In this document: positions 17,642 through 25,100 of the stretch, one piece after another
Position numbering within the stretch: position 1 is the first letter of the stretch
Layout: the number at the start of each line of letters is the position of its first letter
Position numbers and translations under genes: made by a program
DNA from: Verrucomicrobiota bacterium
Lineage (GTDB): Bacteria > Verrucomicrobiota > Kiritimatiellia > CAIVKH01
DNA: 64,000 nt
Direction of reading: 5' to 3'
Assembly (NCBI GenBank): GCA_024233345.1
Contig: JACKPT010000016.1
Location: forward strand, 13,000 to 76,999
The notes under the pieces: model-generated
The model's input: the letters and a program-made list of their open reading frames with translations, nothing else
What the model was told of the DNA's origin: nothing
Databases searched by the model: none

Positions 17642-18255
17642 GACACGATTTCCCCCTCCAGCTTTAGTCCGGGATTGGCGGAGAACCGGGTGCCTTCCGC
17701 GAGCTGGCGCACCAGGGCATCGTGGGGCTGGGAGAGGATTTTCCAGGTAGCGGTTTTTCCGGCATGGGCAATCCAAGACTCGGCAATATGCATCGCCTCC
17801 TCCACATCATACAATTCGCCTTCGACAATCGCCACCCCCTTGCCCGCGAGCCCGGCATCGGCCAGCCGCACCTCGATGAGATGAATCCCGGTGCCCTTTA
17901 ACGCCTTTTCCAGGGCCTGGATGGTCAGGGAAACCGAGTCGGATTCCAGGACCGCAATCGCGAGGTTGCCTTTCATCCGGGTTTGGTGAAAGACCGCATT
18001 GAAGATGTCGGTATGAACATCGGGAAGAAATACGTGATCCCAAATACTGGGTCCGCCCCACAGCAGGCCCTCTTCATAAGACTCGGCGACCGACGCAGTA
18101 GATCCACCGATCAGGGTGAGGAACCGTCCCTCGGTAATCGTGCCGGTTTGAATGAACGCAATCGGGGCCTTTTTGAGCATGGCATCGGTGGCAAACAACC
18201 CGGCAGGGATGTCGCTGAATTCCAGAATTGCGATGGCTGGAAAGGGCTTGGTCAT
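17638..18255 (-). CDS. BMC-T shell protein (two fused BMC domains, single-layer trimer type)
   Basis: A 205-residue protein with two consecutive BMC domains: residues about 5-95 (AIAILEFSDIPAGLFATDAMLKKAPIAF, then FLTLIGGSTASVAESYEEGL) and about 105-200 (LAIAVLESDSVSLTIQALEKALKGTGIHLIEVR). It would assemble as a pseudohexameric trimer in the shell facet. It contains no cysteine, so it lacks the pore iron-sulfur cluster known from PduT. The ATG overlaps the aldehyde dehydrogenase stop (ATGA). Confidence 0.92.
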   Translation of the reverse strand: MTKPFPAIAILEFSDIPAGLFATDAMLKKAPIAFIQTGTITEGRFLTLIGGSTASVAESYEEGLLWGGPSIWDHVFLPDVHTDIFNAVFHQTRMKGNLAIAVLESDSVSLTIQALEKALKGTGIHLIEVRLADAGLAGKGVAIVEGELYDVEEAMHIAESWIAHAGKTATWKILSQPHDALVRQLAEGTRFSANPGLKLEGEIVS

Positions 18256-19700
18256 GTGATTCGGAAATGGTCGACCAGTACGCAACGGCGGGAGCGGGAA
18301 AAGGTGCGGGGTCCGGTCATGCCTTCGCCGGTGGGGCTGGCGATGGTGAAGGTGCAATAGCCTTCGCCATCCAGACCCAACCCGGCCTGGGAGCGGGCAT
18401 TCTTGACAAAAATGCTGCAATTACATTCGCGGGCCATGCGGCTGAGCTTGTCGATATTGCGGGAGTGCATGACCGCAGTGTGGCGGTTGCCGCCCTCGGT
18501 CTTGATCGCGAGGTCGATCGCGTAATCCGCATTGGGGACCCGGCACACCGGAAGGATCGGCATCATCTGTTCGGTCCACAGCAGGGGATGGTCCTCCTCC
18601 ACCTCGATCACCCCGAGCCGCACTGAACTCGGGACACTAATCCCGATTTTACCGAGAATGACATCCGCATTCTTGCCGATCAGCTCGCGGTTGATGTGGG
18701 CTGGCTTGCGCGGCCCATGGGTTTCGGTGAAAATCAGTTGTTCAAGGGCTTGGCGTTTACTCTTGTCCAGGATGACCGCCTTGTTCTGGGCCATGGATTT
18801 GAGCAGATCATCCGCAACCGAGGACACCACCAGCACCTGTTTTTCATCCGCGCAGATGATGTTGTTGTCGGTGGAGGAACCCATGACAATGTCCCGTCCG
18901 GCCTTTTCGATGTTGGCGGTTTCATCCACCACCACCGGGGGGTTGCCGGGGCCGGCACAAATCGCACGCTTGCCGGAGGACATCGCCGCCTTGACCACGG
19001 CTCCGCCGCCGGTGACCACGACAATCCGGATGTCCGGGTGTTTCATGGTTTCACCCGCGCTCGCGATGGTGGGGTTGGCAACACAGGTAATCACATTGGC
19101 GGGGCCGCCCGCGTCGAGAATGGTCTTGTTGATCAGAGCCACGGTCTGCATCGAGCAGTTCTTGGCGCTGGGGTGAACATTGAACACCACGGTGTTGCCC
19201 GCGGCAATCATCCCGATGGTATTGCAGATGATCGTCGAGGTGGGATTGGTACAGGGGGTGATCGCCCCAATGACGCCGAAGGGCGCCCATTCGGTGAGGC
19301 AAAGGCCATGGTCGCCGGTGATGGTATCCGGAACGAGGTGCTCCAGGCCCGGCGTCTTTTCGGTTACGAGGATGTTCTTGGTAATCTTGTCCTCGAACCG
19401 CCCCAGCCCGGTTTCATCGTGGGCCGCTTTGGCGAGGGGAGCCGCCTGTTCCAGCATGGTCTTGCGAATCGCGCCAATGATTTCGCCGCGTTTTTTCAGG
19501 GGCAGGGCGACAAACACCGGTTGGGCCGCTTTGGCTGCGCGCACCGCCGCATCCACGGTGTCATAAATGCCCATCGAGGCGTCGCTGCCAGGGGTTGAAC
19601 CGGAAGCGGCCGCCGGCGCAGCAGGCGCCGGGTCTCCATTCATGTCGGCCACGATACGGCGGGCGATGGCATCAATTTCCTGATCAGATAGTGTTGTCAT
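18252..19700 (-). CDS. CoA-acylating aldehyde dehydrogenase of BMC type (PduP/EutE-like)
   Basis: A 482-residue enzyme that oxidises an aldehyde with NAD and CoA to acyl-CoA. The catalytic Cys lies in DNNIICADEK, and the cofactor-binding region includes TPCTNPTSTIICNTIG and KRAICAGPGNPPVVVDE. The N-terminus LSDQEIDAIARRIVADMNG forms an amphipathic helix followed by a Pro/Ala-rich linker, as in encapsulation peptides that target cargo to microcompartments. In this cluster the expected substrate is acetaldehyde from the DeoC reaction. It is coupled to the BMC-T gene downstream and separated from the upstream BMC-P gene by 149 bp with hairpins. Confidence 0.94.
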   Translation of the reverse strand: MTTLSDQEIDAIARRIVADMNGDPAPAAPAAASGSTPGSDASMGIYDTVDAAVRAAKAAQPVFVALPLKKRGEIIGAIRKTMLEQAAPLAKAAHDETGLGRFEDKITKNILVTEKTPGLEHLVPDTITGDHGLCLTEWAPFGVIGAITPCTNPTSTIICNTIGMIAAGNTVVFNVHPSAKNCSMQTVALINKTILDAGGPANVITCVANPTIASAGETMKHPDIRIVVVTGGGAVVKAAMSSGKRAICAGPGNPPVVVDETANIEKAGRDIVMGSSTDNNIICADEKQVLVVSSVADDLLKSMAQNKAVILDKSKRQALEQLIFTETHGPRKPAHINRELIGKNADVILGKIGISVPSSVRLGVIEVEEDHPLLWTEQMMPILPVCRVPNADYAIDLAIKTEGGNRHTAVMHSRNIDKLSRMARECNCSIFVKNARSQAGLGLDGEGYCTFTIASPTGEGMTGPRTFSRSRRCVLVDHFRIT

Positions 19701-19745
19701 GGCAAGACTCTGGCTTGGTTTCTCTGCATGATCCTGTTCGTTTCC

Positions 19746-19836
19746 GGCCGGTCACCCGGCCTGCCCGGCCAGGGAGGGTTCCCCCTACCAGGTCCGATGA
19801 TCTTGCGGAGGGTAGGGTTCGCCGTCCCGGCGAACC
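19746..19836 (-). promoter_or_regulatory. Intercistronic hairpins between BMC-P copy 1 and aldehyde dehydrogenase genes
   Basis: A perfect 9-bp stem GGTTCGCCG/CGGCGAACC with a 3-base loop (19816-19836) begins 13 bases after the BMC-P stop, without a T tract. A second 6-bp stem GGCCGG/CCGGCC lies at 19746-19761. They may stabilise or process the mRNA, so that shell genes and enzyme gene are expressed at different levels. Confidence 0.55.
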
Positions 19837-19849
19837 GTGGATTCCGCGA

Positions 19850-20137
19850 TTACTTCTTGTATTGGGTCCGGTCACCGACATCCCACGCATCGACAATGGC
19901 CATGATCACCGCGTCGACGGGCCGGTTGTTGGTGGCCTCGGTCTGGCGGGCCGAACTGCCCGCCGCGATCAGGACAACTTCATCGGGCCCGACTCCGACG
20001 GCATCTGCGGCGACCACCTGGCCACCGGTCGGTTTTCCAGTTTCATCGAGGGGATGGACGACCAGGAATTTCAAGCCGTCCAGCGACGACTCCTTCCGGG
20101 TGGCGACCACGGTTCCCACCACTTTGGCAAGTTGCAT
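19850..20137 (-). CDS. BMC-P shell vertex protein (EutN/CcmL family), copy 1
   Basis: A 95-residue vertex protein and the closest of the three to the canonical pattern: LAKVVGTVVATRKESSLDGLKFLVVHPLDE, VAADAVGVGPDEVVLIAAGSSARQT and PVDAVIMAIVDAWDV. A GGGAG lies about 8 bases before the ATG. Located between the BMC-H gene and the intercistronic hairpins. Confidence 0.95.
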   Translation of the reverse strand: MQLAKVVGTVVATRKESSLDGLKFLVVHPLDETGKPTGGQVVAADAVGVGPDEVVLIAAGSSARQTEATNNRPVDAVIMAIVDAWDVGDRTQYKK

Positions 20138-20194
20138 GAAGCAGGCTCCCGGGGGCCGTATCGCAGGACACGGGACCCCCTGTGATCCATAGAA

Positions 20195-20497
20195 TTATTT
20201 TTTAGCCTTGGCGGCGTCCGCACCCCGCCCGAGGGGCATCACTGTATCCACGTTGGCGTGGGGGCGGGCGATGACATGCACCGTGACCACTTCACCGACG
20301 CGACCGCCGGCGATTTGGGCCGCATCCACCGCTGCCTTGACTGCGGCAACATCGCCGCGAACAATCACCGTGGTGAAGCCACCGCCGGTTTTTTCATAGG
20401 AAACCAATTCAACCTTGGCAGCCTTGACCGCGGCATCAGCCGCTTCCACAACTGCGGGGAACGAACGGGTTTCAATCATGCCTAATGCTTCTGTCAT
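20195..20497 (-). CDS. BMC-H hexameric shell protein (PduA/EutM family)
   Basis: A 100-residue major facet protein. The single BMC domain is complete: ALGMIETRSFPAVVEAADAAVKAAKVELVSYEKTGGGFTTVIVRGDVAAVKAAVDAA. The pore loop is K-T-G-G-G, and HVIARPHANVD closes the domain. A short Lys/Ala-rich tail (AKAKK) follows. It is the only BMC-H in the cluster, so it is probably the main tile of the shell. A GGGAG sequence precedes the start. Confidence 0.96.
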   Translation of the reverse strand: MTEALGMIETRSFPAVVEAADAAVKAAKVELVSYEKTGGGFTTVIVRGDVAAVKAAVDAAQIAGGRVGEVVTVHVIARPHANVDTVMPLGRGADAAKAKK

Positions 20498-20561
20498 GAC
20501 CAGGTACTCCCTTTGTTTGTTACTCGATCGCTAACCGGCATTGGTCCGGCGCGAAGATCCC

Positions 20562-21191
20562 TTATTTTCTTCCGGGTTGTTCCCGGCCTGAAATCGCTTC
20601 GATGGCTTTTTCGGCTGCTCGGTAGCCGACATCGATATCCCGCTCCTCGCCGCCGAGGTAGAGGCGTCCCACCGCGCCGACTGCGCGCACTTCGAGAATG
20701 TTGATGTTGGCGGCTTTTTCCGCCTCATTGGCGGCAATCGCGGCATAGCCTGCGGGGGCGCACTCCATGACATACAGGGAGTGTCCGGGCAGAATCATAT
20801 CGCCATGCCGGGTGCGATTGATCAGTTGGGTATGATAGTCGGCGATGTTTCGAATCACTTCGCTGGTATAGATTTGGGGTTTGATCCGGTCTTCCTCCTT
20901 GAGGCCGAGATGCTCGAGGATGGCCCGTCCGGCTTCCCGGACTTCCGACTGTTCCGGCGAATGAAGTTCAAGCATGCCGAACTGCCGTTCCACGATCAAC
21001 ATCCCGGGCGTCACGCTGGTTGCCTTGAGCGCCACGTCGGTCATCCGCATGATGTCCATGCCGGGGTTGATTTCCACAAACAGGGCGGCTTCACCCGGGG
21101 TGGGGAGGAACCCCTGGGCCACCGTGCCCAGAAATGAGGCAAATTTCGGTTGCAGACGATCCAGAAATACATAACACCTGAGTTCTGCCAT
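20562..21191 (-). CDS. BMC-T shell protein of the double-layer (PduB/EtuB-like) type
   Basis: A 209-residue protein with two BMC domains. It shows strong PduB/EtuB features: ALFVEINPGMDIMRMTDVALKATSVTPGMLIVERQFGMLELH, then INRTRHGDMILPGHSLYVMECAPAGYAAIAANEAEKAANI, GAVGRLYLGGEE. Trimers of this type can stack face to face and form gated pores for larger molecules such as cofactors. AAAGGAG precedes the ATG. It is the first shell gene after the aldolase fusion. Confidence 0.93.
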   Translation of the reverse strand: MAELRCYVFLDRLQPKFASFLGTVAQGFLPTPGEAALFVEINPGMDIMRMTDVALKATSVTPGMLIVERQFGMLELHSPEQSEVREAGRAILEHLGLKEEDRIKPQIYTSEVIRNIADYHTQLINRTRHGDMILPGHSLYVMECAPAGYAAIAANEAEKAANINILEVRAVGAVGRLYLGGEERDIDVGYRAAEKAIEAISGREQPGRK

Positions 21192-21203
21192 GGCTTGACT
21201 CCT

Positions 21204-22463
21204 TTATCGCTGGCCGGCCAGCGCTTTTGCTTCTTCCACGATGGCCACGCTGGCACTGCACCCGACCCGGGTGGCCCCCGCCTGAACCATTTTCACAACA
21301 TCCGCGTAGGTCTTGACACCGCCGGACGCTTTGACCCCGAGCTTCTTTGCGGCCGTGACCCGCGCCATCAGAGCAATATCCTCGGCGGTTGCCCCGCCCT
21401 TGGAAAATCCGGTGGAGGTTTTGACGTAATGGGCGCGCGCTTTCATGCTCGCCTCGCAGGCCCGGACTTTTTCGTCATCGGTGAGCAAGGCGGTTTCAAG
21501 AATGACCTTGCAGAGGGCTCTGCCGTCGATGCAATCCTCAACCACGGACCGGATGTCCTTGGTGACAAGGGCGTCGTCGCCGCTTTTCAGGGCGCCGATA
21601 TTGATCACCATGTCAATTTCCTGCGCGCCGTCCCGAATGGCCCGCCGGGTTTCCAGGGCTTTCACCTGGGTGGCATCGGCTCCGAGGGGGAACCCGACCA
21701 CCGCGCAGACCTTGGTGGAGGTTCCGCGGAGCAACTGACGGCACAGACTGACATAGGAAGGATTCACGCAGACCGAGAAAAATCCATACTGGATGGCTTC
21801 CGCGCACAATTTTTCCACGTCGGATTTCGTGGCGTCCGGTTTGAGGATGGTATGATCGATCAGCTTGGGCAAATCCTTGACCGATACCGGCAGGGCGCCT
21901 CCGGTGGGGCTGGCAGGCGTCTGACCTTTCAGCAGGGCTTGTACCCGTTGGGAAATGCGGGCGATGTCGTCGGGCGAGAGATCTCCATGATTCAGTGAAC
22001 TGGCAGCCATAGGTCTTTGTTCATACTCCTTGATCATCTTCACCCGGGCCACATGGCGTTCGACGGAATGCCCGGTGGCGAGGAAGGTTGCGATGATTTG
22101 TTTGGATTCTGTTAGAGTCGTAATCCCGGCCCCCAGTGTCAAGACATTCGCGCCGTTGTGCTCGCGGCTGTTTTTCGCGAGGGCTTCGGAATAGCAGGCG
22201 GCGGCCAGCACACCGGGGAATTTGTTGGCGGTCATTGCGGACCCGATGCCCGCTCCGTCAATCATGATGCCATAGTCGGCCCGTCCGCGGGAAACCATCT
22301 CCGCAACCTTGGCGGCAAAGCGGGGATAGTCCGCCGGGCTCTCGCTGTGCGTGCCAAGATCCTCGACCTGATGTCCGAGGGAGCGAAGAAAGGGGATCAG
22401 CTCCTGTTTGTAGGGATAGCCCCCATGATCGGAGCCAATGCAAATGCGAAAGGTGCTAGCCAT
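21204..22463 (-). CDS. RpiB-DeoC fusion: sugar-phosphate isomerase and deoxyribose-5-phosphate aldolase
   Basis: A 419-residue fusion numbered here from ATG 22463; a TTG one codon earlier is possible. Residues 1-150 are RpiB-like (GSDHGGYPYKQELIPFL, DGAGIGSAMTANK, SREHNGANVL). At the place of the usual catalytic Cys (CGTGIG) there is Asp. Residues about 190-419 are DeoC with the catalytic lysines in VKTSTGF and GVKASGGVKT and the Asp in EIDMVINIG. The aldolase splits deoxyribose-5-phosphate to glyceraldehyde-3-phosphate and acetaldehyde. The linker contains LSPDDIARISQRVQALLKG, an amphipathic helix like BMC encapsulation peptides. An internal ATG at 22010 with AAGGAG 14 bases upstream might also produce DeoC alone. 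It is first in the BMC operon. Confidence 0.93.
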   Translation of the reverse strand: MASTFRICIGSDHGGYPYKQELIPFLRSLGHQVEDLGTHSESPADYPRFAAKVAEMVSRGRADYGIMIDGAGIGSAMTANKFPGVLAAACYSEALAKNSREHNGANVLTLGAGITTLTESKQIIATFLATGHSVERHVARVKMIKEYEQRPMAASSLNHGDLSPDDIARISQRVQALLKGQTPASPTGGALPVSVKDLPKLIDHTILKPDATKSDVEKLCAEAIQYGFFSVCVNPSYVSLCRQLLRGTSTKVCAVVGFPLGADATQVKALETRRAIRDGAQEIDMVINIGALKSGDDALVTKDIRSVVEDCIDGRALCKVILETALLTDDEKVRACEASMKARAHYVKTSTGFSKGGATAEDIALMARVTAAKKLGVKASGGVKTYADVVKMVQAGATRVGCSASVAIVEEAKALAGQR

Positions 22464-22613
22464 CAAGGTATATTTTGCTCACAACCGGTTGCTCAGGGCA
22501 ATCGAAAAGCGCAGCGCGTGCCCTTCGCGTCTCCCTCTGTGATGGCGATCAATCCAGTTCCCCGGCATTGGTGGGGTATAGGTTGATTGCTACCCGGCTG
22601 ATCGAACTGGGGA

Positions 22614-24428
22614 TCAGGCGTTGTCGCCGGTCTCTTCGTCCTGGGCTGCTTCGCCGGTGGGTTCCGGTTCCGTGCTGCCCGGGCTGGTGAGGGTGACTTT
22701 TTCCTTCATCAGGTAGTCCTGATAGGTTTCAAAGACCTGTCCACTATTCTGGCGTCGCATCTGATTGATAATCTGCGGCCGCACTTCCATCATGCTCAGG
22801 GTGTCCGCAGGGGTACGGTCCAGGACATGGGCGATGAGAATCCCATCCTCTACGGGTATGGGATCGGTAACCTCGCCGCTATTACAGACCAGGACTCCCC
22901 GCAGGAGGAATTCTGCGTAGGGCTGTTCAAATTCTGCCGTCGCGGCGGTAAAGGGGGCTGGTTTCTCCACCGGCACGCCATAGGAAGTGAGCAGGCTGTC
23001 AATGGGGTCGCCTTCCGCCACCAGTTTCTCCGCCTCGACTTTGACCGCGTCCGCCAGTTCATTGAGTTTTTCGACCACCTTGACTTCCGACGCCATCGCC
23101 ACCACCTGATCACGCACCTCTTCAAAGTCGGGAACCCGTTCCGGGACCCGGTCGACCAGGGATAGGACATAGACCGCATTGCTGCCGGGCACCGGGTCGC
23201 TGTAGGAGTAGTCGCCATCGTCCGTGAGGGTCAAAGCGGCCTGGAGAAATTGAGTACCGAGGGCATCAAAAGGTTCCGGCAGTTCGTCGTCGCGGGAAAT
23301 CGGCGCCAGATCGGTGAGGGGGATCGCCTGCTTTTCCGCAAGCGCGATAAAGGCTTCCTGTTTGTTGCCCTTGATGCGGCCGAGTTCGTTGACAAAGTCT
23401 TCGGCCCGTTGTTCGGCGAGGGCGGCCGCCTGTTTTTGTTTCAGGATCTCCACGATGTCACCGCGTACCTCCTCCAGGGGCTTGTACTCGGTAACGGATG
23501 AGGTCAGGTCATCATCAAAGCTGAAGGTTTCGGCCGCCGGATTGGTTTCGGGATCCGCGACCTCCGTGAACTCCTCGACCTTCTCGGTGTCGTTGGTTTC
23601 CCCAGCCGTGTCGACCACCACTTCAAACTGATCGAGGTTGAAGTCGTAGTACTCCTGAATTTCATCGTCGGTCACTTCAACCTGATCCGCGACCAGAGCG
23701 GCATCCAGGGTGGCCACCCGGAGTGTCAGCTTTTCGGGCTGGCGAAACCGTTCCGGGTCTTCGTTGTAAAAAGCGCGGGCTTCCTCCTCGCTGATTTCCA
23801 CTGCATGCTGAACCAGATCCGGGGTGAGCAGGCCATACTCGATGGTCAGTTCATCGCTGAGGGAATGGAAGGTCCGTTGCACCTCGAGCGGCGAAACCAG
23901 GAAGGAACGATCAATGATCGACCGCAGTTTCTGAACGGTGATTTCCTCCCGCACATGTTCCTCGAAATCGCGTTGGGTCATACCGAGGCCGCGCAGGAAC
24001 TGCTGGGCAAACGCATCATAGTTCCGCTTGTCGAACCGGCCTTCGCTCTGAAAAAGGTCGGTCATCCGGATGGCGTTGCTGACCTCCTCGTCGGTGGCGG
24101 AGATGCCCATGGCGTGCGCCTGGTCGAGGGTGACGAGGCGGTTCCAGGCTGCCCGGTCGAGTTGCTGGTTGATTTCATCGGTCAGGTTGATGGCCCGGCC
24201 GATCATCAAGGTAATGCCGACATAGGTGTTGAGCCTGGCCCGCTGAAAAACCTCGGGCGACACGGGTTTGCCATTCAGGGTTCCCGGTGAAGTCGCTTCG
24301 CGAACCGGTCGGCCGCTATTGGTTGCGGCGCCAAAGAACACCATACTTACAGCGACAACAATCAAGATACCGAGCCACATCACTTTGGATTGGATCAGCT
24401 TGTGAAATTTGGCAATCATCATGGTCAT
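22614..24428 (-). CDS. PpiD/SurA-like membrane-anchored periplasmic chaperone
   Basis: A 604-residue protein from the ATG of MTMMIAKFHKLIQ; a start eight codons earlier is possible. One N-terminal membrane helix (VMWLGILIVVAVSMVFFGA) is followed by a SurA-N-like helical region (GKPVSPEVFQRAR, DQAHAMGISATDEEVSNAI, RSIIDRSFLVSPLEVQ). A long acidic helical body follows with EISEEEARAFYNEDPERFRQPEKLTLRVA. The parvulin catalytic domain normally placed in the middle is not recognisable, so isomerase activity is doubtful. It lies 148 bp upstream of the BMC cluster on the same strand but has an unrelated function. Confidence 0.75.
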   Translation of the reverse strand: MTMMIAKFHKLIQSKVMWLGILIVVAVSMVFFGAATNSGRPVREATSPGTLNGKPVSPEVFQRARLNTYVGITLMIGRAINLTDEINQQLDRAAWNRLVTLDQAHAMGISATDEEVSNAIRMTDLFQSEGRFDKRNYDAFAQQFLRGLGMTQRDFEEHVREEITVQKLRSIIDRSFLVSPLEVQRTFHSLSDELTIEYGLLTPDLVQHAVEISEEEARAFYNEDPERFRQPEKLTLRVATLDAALVADQVEVTDDEIQEYYDFNLDQFEVVVDTAGETNDTEKVEEFTEVADPETNPAAETFSFDDDLTSSVTEYKPLEEVRGDIVEILKQKQAAALAEQRAEDFVNELGRIKGNKQEAFIALAEKQAIPLTDLAPISRDDELPEPFDALGTQFLQAALTLTDDGDYSYSDPVPGSNAVYVLSLVDRVPERVPDFEEVRDQVVAMASEVKVVEKLNELADAVKVEAEKLVAEGDPIDSLLTSYGVPVEKPAPFTAATAEFEQPYAEFLLRGVLVCNSGEVTDPIPVEDGILIAHVLDRTPADTLSMMEVRPQIINQMRRQNSGQVFETYQDYLMKEKVTLTSPGSTEPEPTGEAAQDEETGDNA

Positions 24429-24496
24429 GGGTAAACTCTTCCTTCCCGACAATCTGTCTCAAGAGCCGGACACAGTAGCGAGATGGGGGGGGCGGG

Positions 24497-24940
24497 TCAA
24501 TAGTCGAGGGAAAGGATCCTTCCCGCAGTGAAATCAAAGAACTGATCCTTATTCGCGACCTGGATTCCCTCCGCGAGGTCGTCCGCAGTCTTTCCGGCGG
24601 CCTTGAGGCAGCCCGGACAGGCCATCACCGTGACCCCGCGCTCCAGGAGACCGGCCAATGCTTCTTTCAATGGGGTGAACTGGGCATAGGTCAGGTCGGG
24701 GGCATCCGCGAGGCAGATCTCGATTCCCTTGATGTCGCAATAGATCAATACATCCTTGCTCTCGGACATGATGGTTGCCATCGACAGGGCCATCAGCACC
24801 CGGTGTGGCTCCTCGAGCCCGGAGGACAGATGAATGAACACCCCATCGTTCGGGGCTTCCTCCCCGGCAACCGCCGGGACCGCCGACCCGATCACCAGCA
24901 GACCCATCCAGGCGAAGAACCATTTCAAACCAGCATGCAT
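24497..24940 (-). CDS. Secreted DsrE-like family protein
   Basis: A 147-residue protein with a signal peptide (WMGLLVIGSAVPAVAG) and a DsrE/DsrF fold: GVFIHLSSGLEEPHRVLMALSMATIMSESKDVLIYCDIKGIE and GVTVMACPGCLKAAG with a conserved-type Cys. Family members act in sulfur transfer or are structural homologues of unknown role. Periplasmic forms often occur with redox proteins. It precedes the PpiD-like gene by about 70 bp on the same strand. Confidence 0.75.
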   Translation of the reverse strand: MHAGLKWFFAWMGLLVIGSAVPAVAGEEAPNDGVFIHLSSGLEEPHRVLMALSMATIMSESKDVLIYCDIKGIEICLADAPDLTYAQFTPLKEALAGLLERGVTVMACPGCLKAAGKTADDLAEGIQVANKDQFFDFTAGRILSLDY

Positions 24941-25035
24941 ATAATTTCCTTTCTGTAGAGAGTGAAATGCTACCGGGCGGTGCGGCTGTTGTCAGGTGAA
25001 TATTCTGACGTGGCCGGCCGGGATCGGGTGTTCCG

Positions 25036-25082
25036 GAAAAAACACCGGACCGGCTGGCCCGCGATCGGGCTGCCGGTCCGGT
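25036..25082 (-). terminator. Strong Rho-independent terminator after the hppA operon
   Basis: On the minus strand a perfect 11-bp stem ACCGGACCGGC/GCCGGTCCGGT encloses an inner GCCCG/CGGGC stem and is followed by six T. It ends the transcript of hppA and the unknown gene downstream of it. Confidence 0.9.
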
Positions 25083-25100
25083 TGCGATTCCGGTGGTGGT

